This document shows, one piece after another, positions 31,472-39,384 of a stretch of DNA of 55,716 bases. The stretch is taken from positions 1-55,716 of the forward strand of contig NZ_CANRKH010000020.1 of the NCBI RefSeq assembly GCF_947631165.1, read 5' to 3'. Numbering within the stretch: position 1 is the stretch's first letter; every line of letters begins with the position of its first letter. A program made the position numbers and the translations under genes. Below the pieces are notes generated by a model, which had not been told where the DNA came from, searched no databases, and was given only the letters and a program-made list of their open reading frames with translations. The DNA comes from an uncultured Dysosmobacter sp. (GTDB taxonomy: Bacteria; Bacillota; Clostridia; Oscillospirales; Oscillospiraceae).

Positions 31472-31819
31472 ATGGATTTTGTCCGTATTTTGGGTGACAC
31501 TGTAAAAAAGGCCCGCAAGCGGCTTGGCCTTACCCAACAAAAAGCTGCCGAAGTTTCCTCCATTGATTCGCGCACTATTCTGAACATTGAGAACTATCGC
31601 GGAAATCCCAAAATGGAAGTCCTCTTTCCGCTGGTTCGCGGGCTTCAGATAGATGCGCGAGAAATCTTCTATCCGGAATTGGAGCAGGAAAGCCCGTCTA
31701 TCAGCCAGCTCCGCATCATGATTGGAGACTGTACCGAGCAGGAGGCCGCTGCCCTGATTCCGGTCGTTCAATCTTTCTTGTCGGCAGTCAGATCAAGGGA
31801 TGCCGTTGAGATTCATTAG
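31472..31819 (+). CDS. XRE-family transcriptional regulator (115 aa)
   Basis: The N-terminal Cro/C1 helix-turn-helix (DTVKKARKRLGLTQQKAAEV, SSIDSRTILNIENYRGNP) is clear, and a short helical C-terminus follows. It is one of few plus-strand genes and diverges from the sigma-like gene, so it may repress IME1 mobility functions. Confidence 0.88.
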   Translation: MDFVRILGDTVKKARKRLGLTQQKAAEVSSIDSRTILNIENYRGNPKMEVLFPLVRGLQIDAREIFYPELEQESPSISQLRIMIGDCTEQEAAALIPVVQSFLSAVRSRDAVEIH

Positions 31820-31829
31820 GCCCCCAAAT

Positions 31830-31879
31830 AAAGCGAGAGCCTGCATCCTCACATCAGTAGGAAGCAGGCTCTGCGCTTT
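31830..31879. terminator. Bidirectional terminator between XRE and KTR genes
   Basis: AAAGCGAGAGCCTGC (31830-31844) pairs with GCAGGCTC.TGCGCTTT (31864-31879) with a small bulge. The plus-strand XRE and minus-strand KTR genes converge here. Confidence 0.65.
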
Positions 31880-32072
31880 AAGCGCCCGGCTCGTCGCTCA
31901 ATACCATTTTCAGTTGTGCTACGGTCACTCGAATTTCCTTTTTGCACTTGGGACAGTACAGCGGGAATTTCACCAGAACGGTATCGGCGTACACCTTGGT
32001 TCTCGTTTTACTGCCGCAGATTGGGCAGCAAATCCAGTGAGAAGTGTTTTCCTTGTTGTTCACCTCAATCAC
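31878..32072 (-). CDS. Cysteine-rich KTR-family protein (64 aa)
   Basis: CPICGSKTRTKVYADTVL with a second pair CPKCKKE forms a zinc ribbon with the KTR motif that names the family. GTG 32072 is the likely start, but its ribosome site is weak. These proteins are common in Firmicutes conjugative elements beside resistance or efflux genes. Function unknown. Confidence 0.75.
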   Translation of the reverse strand: MIEVNNKENTSHWICCPICGSKTRTKVYADTVLVKFPLYCPKCKKEIRVTVAQLKMVLSDEPGA

Positions 32073-32163
32073 ACTTTCTAATTCTAACTACAGTCATGGC
32101 TCTGCATCCGGCGTCTGGCTCTTTAAGACCATAGCTATCTCTTATGCGTACACGCTCGAAATG

Positions 32164-33540
32164 TTATTGTCCTTGGGTGGATGCGGAAATTCTGGCTTCT
32201 GCTATTCTCAACTCTTTGTGGAGACGGATTGCCATAAGTGCGGTAATGATTGCTGAAAGGACATCTGCAATCGGCTGCGCGTAAAGAACACCGCTCAGTC
32301 CCCAAATTGACGGGAGTATCAGGATAACCGGGACAAAGCAAATTCCCTGGCGGCAGGCACCGAGGATACACCCTTCAGCAGCTTTACCCATCACAAGAAA
32401 CAGAAATGAATAGACCGTGTAGAAGCCAAACAGGATAAAGGAAATACCGTTTGCCCTTAGAGCAATAGCGCCGATGCGTACCATCTCTATATCATTTTTT
32501 GTGAACATGGATACAATCGGCGTGGAGAATATGGCGGCAATCAGGCCAAACAGCAGACAAAATCCCGTAGACCAAAGAACAGAAATTTTAATAGCCTCCC
32601 GCAGCCGGTCAAACTTTCTGGCACCATAGCTGAATCCGGCAATCGGTTGAAATCCTTTCAAAAAGCCAAAAACAATCAGGGTTCCCATGGACATAATCTT
32701 GGTAACCGGACCCATTGCGGCAAGCGCGGAGCCGCCATATTCTTTTGCGGCATTATTTATCATTCCAATCGAAAGACTGGTCAATACCTGGAAAAGCAGA
32801 GTGGGGATTCCTATTTTCAAAATCTCCGACATAATATCCTTGCTGAAGCAGCATTCCTTAATGCTGAAAGTAAAAACGCTCTTTCTCCGAAGGATATAGG
32901 AGAGATACACCAACGTGGAAACGATTTGCGAAATAGCTGTGGCGATGGCCGCGCCTGCTACTCCAAAATCAAGCGCATAGATGAAGATCGGGTCCAATAC
33001 CACATTGAGAATCGCACCTGCCATCAGCGCACACATGGCGGTTTTTGCGGAACCCTCGCTGGATACAATGTTATTCATCGTAACATTGAATACGTTGAAA
33101 ATCGAAAACACGATATAGATGCGGGTGTAGACCAAGGCATAGGGCATAACGCTGTCAATTGCGCCGATCCGTTTTAAGATTGGCTGTAGAAAAATGACAG
33201 AGCAGAGAATCGCAATGGCCCCAATCGTCACGCTGCTGTATATTGCCGTGCTTGCTACCTTATTCGCCGTATCTCTGTCACCACGTCCAAGCAATCTGGA
33301 AAGGTAGGCGGCAGCGCCATTTCCGAACAGCAGCCCCAGACCCACGACAATCTGTCCAAGGGGAAAAGCCACCGTGACAGCACCCATTTGGTCAGTTCCT
33401 AATCCGCCCACAAAGTAGGTGTCAGCCAAATTGTAGAGGGCGTTAATCAGCATACCGACCATCGTTGGGATGCCCAGGGACAGGAGAGCTTTGGGGACGG
33501 GCGCACTTCCCAGCAGCTCCATTTTTTTGTTTCCGTTCAT
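32164..33540 (-). CDS. MATE-family efflux transporter (458 aa)
   Basis: A multidrug/toxin exporter of the inner membrane, driven by Na+ or H+. Twelve hydrophobic segments are visible, with the MATE-typical N-terminus (LLSLGIPTMVGMLINALYNL, ADTYFVGGLGTDQMGAV) and the internal repeat in the second half (GFLKGFQPIAGFSYGARKFD). ATG 33540 follows AAGGAG. It is regulated divergently by the PadR gene. It is the main cargo of IME1; substrate unknown. Confidence 0.9.
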   Translation of the reverse strand: MNGNKKMELLGSAPVPKALLSLGIPTMVGMLINALYNLADTYFVGGLGTDQMGAVTVAFPLGQIVVGLGLLFGNGAAAYLSRLLGRGDRDTANKVASTAIYSSVTIGAIAILCSVIFLQPILKRIGAIDSVMPYALVYTRIYIVFSIFNVFNVTMNNIVSSEGSAKTAMCALMAGAILNVVLDPIFIYALDFGVAGAAIATAISQIVSTLVYLSYILRRKSVFTFSIKECCFSKDIMSEILKIGIPTLLFQVLTSLSIGMINNAAKEYGGSALAAMGPVTKIMSMGTLIVFGFLKGFQPIAGFSYGARKFDRLREAIKISVLWSTGFCLLFGLIAAIFSTPIVSMFTKNDIEMVRIGAIALRANGISFILFGFYTVYSFLFLVMGKAAEGCILGACRQGICFVPVILILPSIWGLSGVLYAQPIADVLSAIITALMAIRLHKELRIAEARISASTQGQ

Positions 33541-33556
33541 AAGATACTCCTTTCTC

Positions 33557-33640
33557 TTGACAGCCTTTGTAATGTGTAGTAGTATATTTTATAGTAGCTG
33601 TCGCGAAGCACATACTACTATAATTTATAGTAGTTGTCAA
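33557..33640. promoter_or_regulatory. Overlapping face-to-face promoters and PadR operator
   Basis: Plus strand: TTGACA (33557-33562), 17 bases, TAGTAT (33580-33585) toward padR. Minus strand: TTGACA (33640-33635), 17 bases, TAGTAT (33617-33612) toward the MATE gene. A 21-bp perfect palindrome ACTACTATAA-T-TTATAGTAGT (33614-33634) covers the minus spacer and -10 element, and an imperfect copy covers the plus -10. Confidence 0.85.
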
Positions 33641-33659
33641 GAGTGAAAGGGGATTTTTT

Positions 33660-34187
33660 ATGGCGACAATAGACTTGATTGTCTTGGGAATGCTAAAGAA
33701 AGAATCGTTGAGCGCCTATGATATACAAAAGCTGGTAGAGTACCGCAATATTTCCAAGTGGGTAAAAATCAGCACACCTTCCATCTACAAAAAGGTCATT
33801 CAACTGGAAGATAAGGGCTTTCTCCAAAGCGTCACTGTGCGGGAAAATAATATGCCGGAAAAGGCTGTGTACTCGCTGACCGAAAGCGGCGAACAGGAAT
33901 TTGAACGTCTGATGCAGGAACTCTCGGCCCAGCCCATCCGCATTTTCCTGGATTTCAATGCCGTGATCGTCAACCTGGATAGTCTTACTCCCGAAAAACA
34001 AGCCTCTTGCATTGCTGACATCGAAAAGCAGATAGGGGAATTGAGATCTTATTTGGAAGAAAATCTCCGGGAAAAGGAAAATGCGCCGGAAGTTCCCGAA
34101 ACCGGTATGGCTGTTTTGCGGCAGCAGATTATTCTGGCAGAAGCAATAGATAATTGGATTGTATCGCTGAAAGAAAAGTTATTATAA
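33660..34187 (+). CDS. PadR-family transcriptional regulator (175 aa)
   Basis: The N-terminal winged helix (IDLIVLGMLKKESLSAYDIQ, STPSIYKKVIQLEDKGFL) and C-terminal coiled dimerisation helices define PadR. It probably represses the divergent MATE gene and itself through the palindromes at 33580-33634, with release by a transported substrate. AAAGGGG precedes ATG 33660. Confidence 0.9.
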   Translation: MATIDLIVLGMLKKESLSAYDIQKLVEYRNISKWVKISTPSIYKKVIQLEDKGFLQSVTVRENNMPEKAVYSLTESGEQEFERLMQELSAQPIRIFLDFNAVIVNLDSLTPEKQASCIADIEKQIGELRSYLEENLREKENAPEVPETGMAVLRQQIILAEAIDNWIVSLKEKLL

Positions 34188-34206
34188 CTGCTTAGAAAAT
34201 CAAAAC

Positions 34207-34243
34207 AGCGGCCTGGAACATCATGGGGTGTTCACAGGCCGCT
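34207..34243. terminator. Bidirectional terminator after padR
   Basis: AGCGGCCTG/CAGGCCGCT with internal AACA/TGTT pairing, T-rich on the plus side (TCATTTTA). It separates padR from the convergent gene at 34251. Confidence 0.7.
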
Positions 34244-34250
34244 GCTCATT

Positions 34251-34544
34251 TTAGGCTAATTTTTCTAAAAGCCTTTGCCGCTGTTCGGTAATTCTTATCT
34301 GTTCATCTTCAGACACTTCACCATTTGCAACAATCGCTTTATACTCCAAATAGCCGGTAAAGTTGTCGAGAAGGACATCCCGCATAATCTCTGGTGTAGC
34401 GCACAATTCCTCGCCTACCCAAGTGTTTGCCCTGGAATCCCATTCCAGTACAGTATAGCCGTGAGAGGTCATGACGATCTCATACCGGGTATCTTCGACA
34501 AGATAGTCCTTGAAAACTTCCAAAACCTTTTCAAAGGTCAACAT
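34251..34544 (-). CDS. Small hypothetical IME protein (97 aa)
   Basis: An acidic soluble protein (MLTFEKVLEVFKDYLVEDTR, then YEIVMTSHGYTVLEW). It lies 11 bases downstream of tnpV in the same direction. No domain recognised. Confidence 0.65.
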   Translation of the reverse strand: MLTFEKVLEVFKDYLVEDTRYEIVMTSHGYTVLEWDSRANTWVGEELCATPEIMRDVLLDNFTGYLEYKAIVANGEVSEDEQIRITEQRQRLLEKLA

Positions 34545-34555
34545 CGCTCCACCCC

Positions 34556-34915
34556 TTATACATAGATCAGGTCGGCCAGAATGATTTCTTCGGCGCGGGC
34601 GATGCAGTTATTCATCAGTCCCACCCACGCCATCTGGTCATGGGCTTTCAGCTCCTCGGTCACGCCAGCGGCCTTCATCATCTGCGGCAGGAGAATATCC
34701 ATGCGCCGCTCTGCTGCCCGTTCAATGCCCTTCAAATGTTCGACCGCCGTACCATTGTTCACCAGCACCGTCCACAGCCTGGGCTTATGCTCCTGAAGAT
34801 AGCTGCGGCGGAGGTCGCCGTACTTGCCATAGAATACATCCTGTTCCGGTTCCTCGTCAAGTATCAGATCGGGTATATAGTAGTCGCCAACTTTCTTATA
34901 GGTCAATTCTGCCAT
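34556..34915 (-). CDS. tnpV: TnpV-family protein (119 aa)
   Basis: MAELTYKKVGDYYIPDLILD and the helical body (LRRSYLQEHKPRLWTVLVNN, MAWVGLMNNCIARAEEIIL) match TnpV of Tn4451-like elements. Function unknown. It is the last gene before the right end of IME1. IME2 has a paralogue at 52637-52990. Confidence 0.85.
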   Translation of the reverse strand: MAELTYKKVGDYYIPDLILDEEPEQDVFYGKYGDLRRSYLQEHKPRLWTVLVNNGTAVEHLKGIERAAERRMDILLPQMMKAAGVTEELKAHDQMAWVGLMNNCIARAEEIILADLIYV

Positions 34916-35015
34916 TTTAGCCCATCCTTTCGCCAGTCATTTCATTTTGCCGCAAATGAGCTGACTGTATGTTGTATTTGACGTACTTGAAATACATCGC
35001 TTACAGCATACATCG

Positions 35016-35293
35016 TCGTGCAGGTTGTTGCGGTCAATGAGCATCTGGATCAGTTCATAGGTCGCAACAAAGGTCAGGATCAGCCCGGCTATGGGCAGTA
35101 TTACCGTTTCGGAAAGCTGCCGGATCAGGGAGAACACCCCGGCGTTCCACGCCGCCGGGGTAGTTCCCACCTGTACCGCGATCTCCCCGACTTGGGTATT
35201 GACGGTATCGAAAAGCCCCTCAAGGTTTCCCATGATCCCGTCAATGAGCAGCCCTTTCAGCCAGTCTGTGATCCAGTCGGTGAGAAAATCCAT
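35016..35293 (-). pseudogene. virB6: VirB6/TrbL-like protein, N-terminal part
   Basis: ATG 35293 (MDFLTDWITDWLKGLLIDGI) runs through the first membrane helix (PIAGLILTFVATYELIQMLI) to NNLHD at the IME1 junction, then 26 foreign residues to a stop at 34937. The host part continues at 22867. It lies 12 bases downstream of the maff2 stop, its normal neighbour. Confidence 0.92.
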
Positions 35294-35305
35294 AGGCGCT
35301 GGCCC

Positions 35306-35518
35306 TTAAAACAGGCTGGACAGCAGCGGGATCAGGGTGGTGCCGATCACGATGATACCGCCCCCGGCCATGAGCTGCTTCATGCCCTGGCTTTTGGAGC
35401 CGGGGTTGTCCGAGCCGTAGCCCTCCAGCAAGTTCACGACGCCCCACACGCCCAAACCGGCGCCCAGGGCCACAACGAGGGTCTGCAAAGTGGTGATGGC
35501 AGAAGCGAAAAACTGCAT
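35306..35518 (-). CDS. Maff2-family small membrane protein (70 aa)
   Basis: ATG 35518 (MQFFASAITTLQTLVVALGA) follows GGAGG. Two hydrophobic helices with the GYGSDNPGSKSQGMKQLMAG loop identify Maff2, a VirB2-like small subunit of this transfer system. It is intact, although maff2 itself is a known target for IME insertion in other ICEs. Confidence 0.88.
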   Translation of the reverse strand: MQFFASAITTLQTLVVALGAGLGVWGVVNLLEGYGSDNPGSKSQGMKQLMAGGGIIVIGTTLIPLLSSLF

Positions 35519-35587
35519 ATTACCTCCATTTCTCCGGGAATATTCCCGGCCATGAAAAAAGCCGCCCACATGGGCGGCAGCTTATCA

Positions 35588-35610
35588 CTTCGGGACACTT
35601 TGTCCCAAAG
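35588..35610. repeat. ICE 23-bp palindrome, copy 11
   Basis: Reads CTTCGGGACA-CTT-TGTCCCAAAG and abuts the VirD4 stop codon at 35611. Confidence 0.85.
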
Positions 35611-36498
35611 TCACGCAAAGGCTTCTGGGTCGTCGATGTCGTCATAGCTCAGGATGTCCTCGTCCTCGGCTGTGAGCGGATCAACCGGCCCGTCCACCTC
35701 GTACACGGCGTACTCCTCCTGGGGGTCTAACCGATCCATGCGGCGTTGAATGAGCCTGGAAAGGTCAAATGCGTTGCGCTTTTTATCCGCCTCCGCCGTG
35801 TACTTGTAATTGGGATGCTGCTTGATGTCGTACTTCGGGGAATAGAACGGGGGCAGGCCCCGCAACTGCAAAATGCACCGATCCCCCGGCATGGTGGCAA
35901 GCTCGGCGGGGGTCATAAGCTCCCGGCCCAGCCGCTGGGTGTTCAGGTTATAGCTCTCGGACTGGCCCTTGGAGCGGCCCTCGGTCTGCATGGAGATCGT
36001 GGCCTTTCCCAGCCAGTTTTCGGATATTTCCTTGATTGTGCTGGACTCCCGGCCTCCCAAAAATACCACGCTGTCCATGTTGCCGAGTATCGTCTCGGCG
36101 TTTTTGTCATAGATGGCCTTGCATTGAGCCATCTGCTGGTAGAACAGGCACAGGCTAACCTCTCTTGATCGGATCACGGCAACCAGCTTCTCAAGGTTCG
36201 GCACCTGGCCCGTGTTGGCCGCCTCGTCCCAAAGTACCCGCACATGATGGGGCAGGCGGCCTCCGTGTACGTTGTCCGCCCGCTCACAAAGCAGATTGAA
36301 CATCTGCGAAAAGGCCAGCGCCACAAGAAAGTTATAGGTCGGCGTGGTGTCCGAAATCAGGAAGAACAGCGCCGTTTTCCTGTCCCCAACACGGTCAAGC
36401 CCCAATTCGTCATAGCTCATAATTTCCCGAAGCTGGGGGATGTCAAAGGGGGCCAGACGAGCGCCGCAGGAAATCAGGATGCTTTTCGCCGTCTTGCC
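35611..36498 (-). pseudogene. virD4: VirD4/TraG coupling protein, C-terminal part (Walker B)
   Basis: From the IME2 junction the frame reads GKTAKSILISCGARLAPFDI through VRVLWDEAANTGQVPNLEKL (Walker B), YQQMAQCKAIYDKNAETILG and VFLGGRESSTIKEISENWLG to an acidic tail. The matching N-part ends LASG at 54991. Intact, this would be the coupling ATPase that brings the relaxosome to the channel. Palindrome copy 11 abuts its stop. Confidence 0.92.
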
Positions 36499-36544
36499 AG
36501 AGACAAATTGTCAAGGACTTTTTTATCAAATTCACAAAAAATCC

Positions 36545-36585
36545 ACAAAAAAGGTGCCAGAAGCACCGTATGGCTCCTGACACCT
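36545..36585 (-). terminator. Terminator at the left end of IME2
   Basis: Minus-strand AGGTGTCAGGAGC/GCTTCTGGCACCT stem followed by TTTTTTG. It ends transcription of the minus-strand gene at 36597. Confidence 0.85.
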
Positions 36586-36596
36586 CGTTTGATAGA

Positions 36597-36962
36597 TTAC
36601 ATTTTTCCGTTCAGCAGGTCTTTGCAGAGATACGCATAGTCTGGCAGCTGGTTGATATATGGCTCCCAGCGCCGCTTGATTTCGGCCAATTCCAGCGGGT
36701 CGGCTGCTTCCAGTGCATGATCGTTGCCCGTCATATACAAAACATCCATAGCAACATCATCCAAACACCTGCCGCAGAGATCGGCGGCAGATTCTATCCT
36801 GATACCGGTATCCACATAGACTGGATTTACGCCAATCGCCAGCCAAACATAGCCTACCTTGTCCGACCAGAGCAGTTCAAAATCAGGGCTTTGCCGCAGA
36901 TGTTCCGCAAAGACTTCCTTTACTCGCTCAATTTCATGTTTCTCTTTTTCTGTGTAAAGCAT
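36597..36962 (-). CDS. Hypothetical IME2 protein (121 aa)
   Basis: ATG 36962 (MLYTEKEKHEIERVKEVFAE) follows AGGAGG. The protein is soluble with aromatic and acidic residues (FELLWSDKVGYVWLAIGVNP). No domain recognised. It is the last gene before the left terminus. Confidence 0.65.
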   Translation of the reverse strand: MLYTEKEKHEIERVKEVFAEHLRQSPDFELLWSDKVGYVWLAIGVNPVYVDTGIRIESAADLCGRCLDDVAMDVLYMTGNDHALEAADPLELAEIKRRWEPYINQLPDYAYLCKDLLNGKM

Positions 36963-37039
36963 TTTCGTGTCCTCCTTGACAAAAATTTTGGTGCGTACCA
37001 TCATCAGTTTAGCACAAGGCGGCTTCGTTTATCAGTCTG

Positions 37040-37234
37040 TCACATCTGCTGAATTTCATTTTTGAGCATACGCTTGATTTTATCGCTCATGGTTTCTGTG
37101 CTGGTATTGCTGAAATGGACATGAACCTTGTAGGTTGTCTTGCCGATTTTCTTTACCATCGCTGGCGTGTTTTCCGGCGCTCTGGACGCAGTAACGGCGT
37201 CTGCCACCTGCATAGTACGGGATTCTCTGTTCAT
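37040..37234 (-). CDS. tnpW: TnpW-family small protein (64 aa)
   Basis: VKKIGKTTYKVHVHFSNTST followed by ETMSDKIKRMLKNEI parallels the IME1 TnpW. AAGGAG precedes ATG 37234. It lies near the left end of IME2, the place tnpW has in Tn4451. Function unknown. Confidence 0.82.
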   Translation of the reverse strand: MNRESRTMQVADAVTASRAPENTPAMVKKIGKTTYKVHVHFSNTSTETMSDKIKRMLKNEIQQM

Positions 37235-37277
37235 GGCGCTCCTTTCTCCGAACGGGTCTGTGCCGCCCGGTAAAAAA

Positions 37278-38141
37278 TCAGTCTTGCTTACTGTTTACAA
37301 TGTCTTTTGCTGTCTGTCGGGTAGCACCGGCATTTTCTTCCCGGAAATTCTTCCCGTCAAAGAGAATCGGCGCACACCGTTCCAAAATACGGTCATAGAT
37401 ACGGGCGTGGGCCAGATCAGGCGGGTTTTTCAGCTCGGACAGTTTCAAGTTTGTTGTGATAATCATGGGCCTACGGCTGCGGTAGCGGCTGTCGATGACG
37501 AAAAACATCTGCTCCATAGCATATTCGGTACTGCGCTCTACACCCAGATCGTCAATGATAAGCAGGTCGTACTCGTCAAAGCTGGCGATAAAGTCGGCCT
37601 TGTCCTCGGAAAACATCCCGGTCAGGCGGTTCAGAATGGTGGGGAAGTTCGTCATCAGCACAGGCACATCCCGGTCAAGCAGGGCGTTGGCAATACAACC
37701 GGCGAAAAAAGACTTGCCGGTTCCCACATCCCCGAATAACAGCAGGCCGGTGTTGTTTTTATATGCCTCCTTCCAGTTCTCCACATAGGCGCGGGCCTTG
37801 TCCATCAATGGGTTTTTGCCGTTGTCGTTGGCAAAGGTGTAGTCATAGAGATAGCGGTCTTGCAAGCCCTGTGCCTTTCGGCGTTTGATACGCTCCATGC
37901 GGCGCTGCCGTTCTTCAGCAGTCTTGCGCTGTTCCTCGGCCTCCCGCTGGCACTGGCAGATACAGCGGGGCATGAAGTAGCCTGGTTTTCCAAAGCATGG
38001 CACAACAGTCTGCCTCTGGCCGCCGCATTTCTTACAGTGAATGAGGCCGTCTGCCGGGTCTATGTACTCGTCCCCGGCCAGTTCCACACCGGCGGCTGCC
38101 TTGTCGATCAGCGCCCGGATTTCTGCGGTAATCTCCATCAT
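37278..38141 (-). CDS. DnaC/IstB-like ATP-binding replication protein (287 aa)
   Basis: The zinc-binding N-terminus (CKKCGGQRQ..PRCICQCQ), Walker A GDVGTGKSFFAG and Walker B LLIIDDLGVE match the IME1 paralogue. It overlaps the end of the replication gene by four bases. Probable helicase loader. Confidence 0.88.
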   Translation of the reverse strand: MMEITAEIRALIDKAAAGVELAGDEYIDPADGLIHCKKCGGQRQTVVPCFGKPGYFMPRCICQCQREAEEQRKTAEERQRRMERIKRRKAQGLQDRYLYDYTFANDNGKNPLMDKARAYVENWKEAYKNNTGLLLFGDVGTGKSFFAGCIANALLDRDVPVLMTNFPTILNRLTGMFSEDKADFIASFDEYDLLIIDDLGVERSTEYAMEQMFFVIDSRYRSRRPMIITTNLKLSELKNPPDLAHARIYDRILERCAPILFDGKNFREENAGATRQTAKDIVNSKQD

Positions 38142-38872
38142 ACGGTTTCATCCTCCCTTACGCTGTAATCACGGTTGCGGGTGGGCGGGGCCGCCTTTTT
38201 CGCGTCCTCACCGGCCCAGCGCCGGATGGTGGCGGTATGGCTCTGATACCGCTTGCCAGTAGAAGCCATGTACTCGGACAGCTTTTCGATGTACTGGCCC
38301 CATACGGTGGGAAAGCTGGCCTGCAAGTCTGCCAGTTCCTCGTCCGTCAGGAAAACATTCTGGTAACGGCCATAGGCGCGGACGGGGTGTCCCTTCTCTA
38401 TCTCTCTCTTTATCTCTATCTCTTTCTCTAACTCTATCTCTATCTCTGGTGGACGAATGTCGGACAAATGTCCGCCGTTTGTCCGGGGCGTGGAAAGAGC
38501 CTTGTTTTGGAGCCTCGCCGCCCGCTTTCGCTCGGCCTCGGTGGAGGACTGGCCGATCAGCAGTTCGATATTGCTCATGTAGAAGGTGCCGCTGTCCAGC
38601 ACTTCCACAAGGCCCAGCTTCAGGAAGATTTGCAAGGCCCTCTCCACAGTGCCGATCTGCTGGCGGGTTATGGTGGCGATCATCTGCGCCGTGTAGGGGA
38701 TATTCTCGTCAAGCTGGAGCCTCCCGCCGTGTTTCAGCGATTTCAGATACAGCTTGAGTAGAATGTTGGAGTACAGCACACCGTCCTGCATACTTTCCAG
38801 CAGCACGATGGAGTCATCGTCAAAATAGTTTTCTTTGAGTTTCAGGTAGTAATATTTTCGATTGTCTGACAT
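38138..38872 (-). CDS. Phage-replisome-organizer-like replication protein (244 aa)
   Basis: ATG 38872 follows AGGAGG. The N-terminal domain (YYYLKLKENYFDDDSIVLLE, GVLYSNILLKLYLKSLKHGG, ATITRQQIGTVERALQIFLK) matches phage replisome organizers. A low-complexity Glu/Ile/Lys linker is encoded by a CT-rich tract. The C-terminus (YIEKLSEYMASTGKRYQSHT) resembles that of IME1 RepA, so the two initiators share a C-domain but have different DNA-binding heads. Confidence 0.82.
   Translation of the reverse strand: MSDNRKYYYLKLKENYFDDDSIVLLESMQDGVLYSNILLKLYLKSLKHGGRLQLDENIPYTAQMIATITRQQIGTVERALQIFLKLGLVEVLDSGTFYMSNIELLIGQSSTEAERKRAARLQNKALSTPRTNGGHLSDIRPPEIEIELEKEIEIKREIEKGHPVRAYGRYQNVFLTDEELADLQASFPTVWGQYIEKLSEYMASTGKRYQSHTATIRRWAGEDAKKAAPPTRNRDYSVREDETV
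38392..38474. repeat. CT-rich tract and GGACA palindromes inside the rep gene
   Basis: 38392-38448 is almost pure pyrimidine with TATCTC/TCTCTA repeats, encoding EIEIELEKEIEIKREIEK. It is followed by GGACGAATGTC and the 12-bp palindrome GGACAAATGTCC (38463-38474), the same GGACA/TGTCC core as in the IME1 iterons. Possible replication origin. Confidence 0.55.
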
Positions 38873-38985
38873 GGGTTCCTCCTTGGGGTTCGTTTTGGGC
38901 TTCTGTACGCATTTAGAGGGCCGTTTTGGGGGCCAGAGGATAAATCTATCAGGCCCCCGCCGACACCCTCGAAAAAAGCCTTGAT

Positions 38986-39384
38986 TTACAAGGGGTTTTT
39001 GCCCTCTAATTGTCCACGCTGTACCCTTCTCCGGCGCTCGCACTCGGCCTTTTGCCGCCGGTGGACTTTCGGCGCACATTCCGGGCAGTATTTGGCCCGG
39101 TTGGAGCCGGGGGTGAACAGCGCCCCGCAGACGGCGCAACGCTTGGCGTCCAGGCGGTGGAACAGGGCCGTTTCCAGTTCCCTATCCAGCGGTAGCACCG
39201 CCGCCCGGAACCACCGGCATAACAGGGAGTAGGAAATGGACTGGACACAGACACATTTCTCCCCATAATCCAGCGCGATACAGTTGCCGCCATCATAGTT
39301 GCAGCACTCATGTACCAGCCGCCGCGCCCTGCGGTACTGGCGGTAGTCCATGACGGGGACGGGTTCAGGCTTGCTTTTCTTCAT
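38986..39384 (-). CDS. Cysteine-rich VLP-domain protein (132 aa)
   Basis: The frame contains the Cys-rich half (CCNYDGGNCIALDYGEKCVC), the VLP motif (AAVLPLDRELETALF) and a zinc ribbon (CAVCGALFTP..KYCPECAPK). ATG 39384 (MKKSKPEPVPVMDYRQYRRA) is one possible start; ATG 39351 is the other. It closely resembles the IME1 protein. Function unknown. Confidence 0.8.
   Translation of the reverse strand: MKKSKPEPVPVMDYRQYRRARRLVHECCNYDGGNCIALDYGEKCVCVQSISYSLLCRWFRAAVLPLDRELETALFHRLDAKRCAVCGALFTPGSNRAKYCPECAPKVHRRQKAECERRRRVQRGQLEGKNPL

Larger units (their letters stand above)
22868..35015. mobile_element. IME1: Tn4451-like integrative mobilizable element inserted in VirB6
   Basis: Host sequence on the two sides joins exactly (CTATGTC then GTGCAGG), with GTC present at both junctions (22865-22867 and 35015-35017). 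The recombination core is therefore GA/TC or AC/GT. The element carries tnpX, tnpW, dnaC-like, repA, VLP, a second rep-like gene, parB-like, mobL, oriT, DUF3847, sigma, XRE, KTR, MATE, PadR and tnpV. Terminal motifs (TGTCAAG ten bases inside the left core; GCTTACAGCATACATC at the right) recur in IME2. Confidence 0.92.

Noticed and set aside
32164..33540. MATE gene as an antibiotic resistance determinant
   Set aside because: Family membership and PadR control show an efflux function, but nothing in the sequence fixes the substrate.
38392..38448. CT-rich short repeats as a possible CRISPR array
   Set aside because: No repeat/spacer alternation and no cas genes; the tract is an in-frame low-complexity linker of the replication gene.
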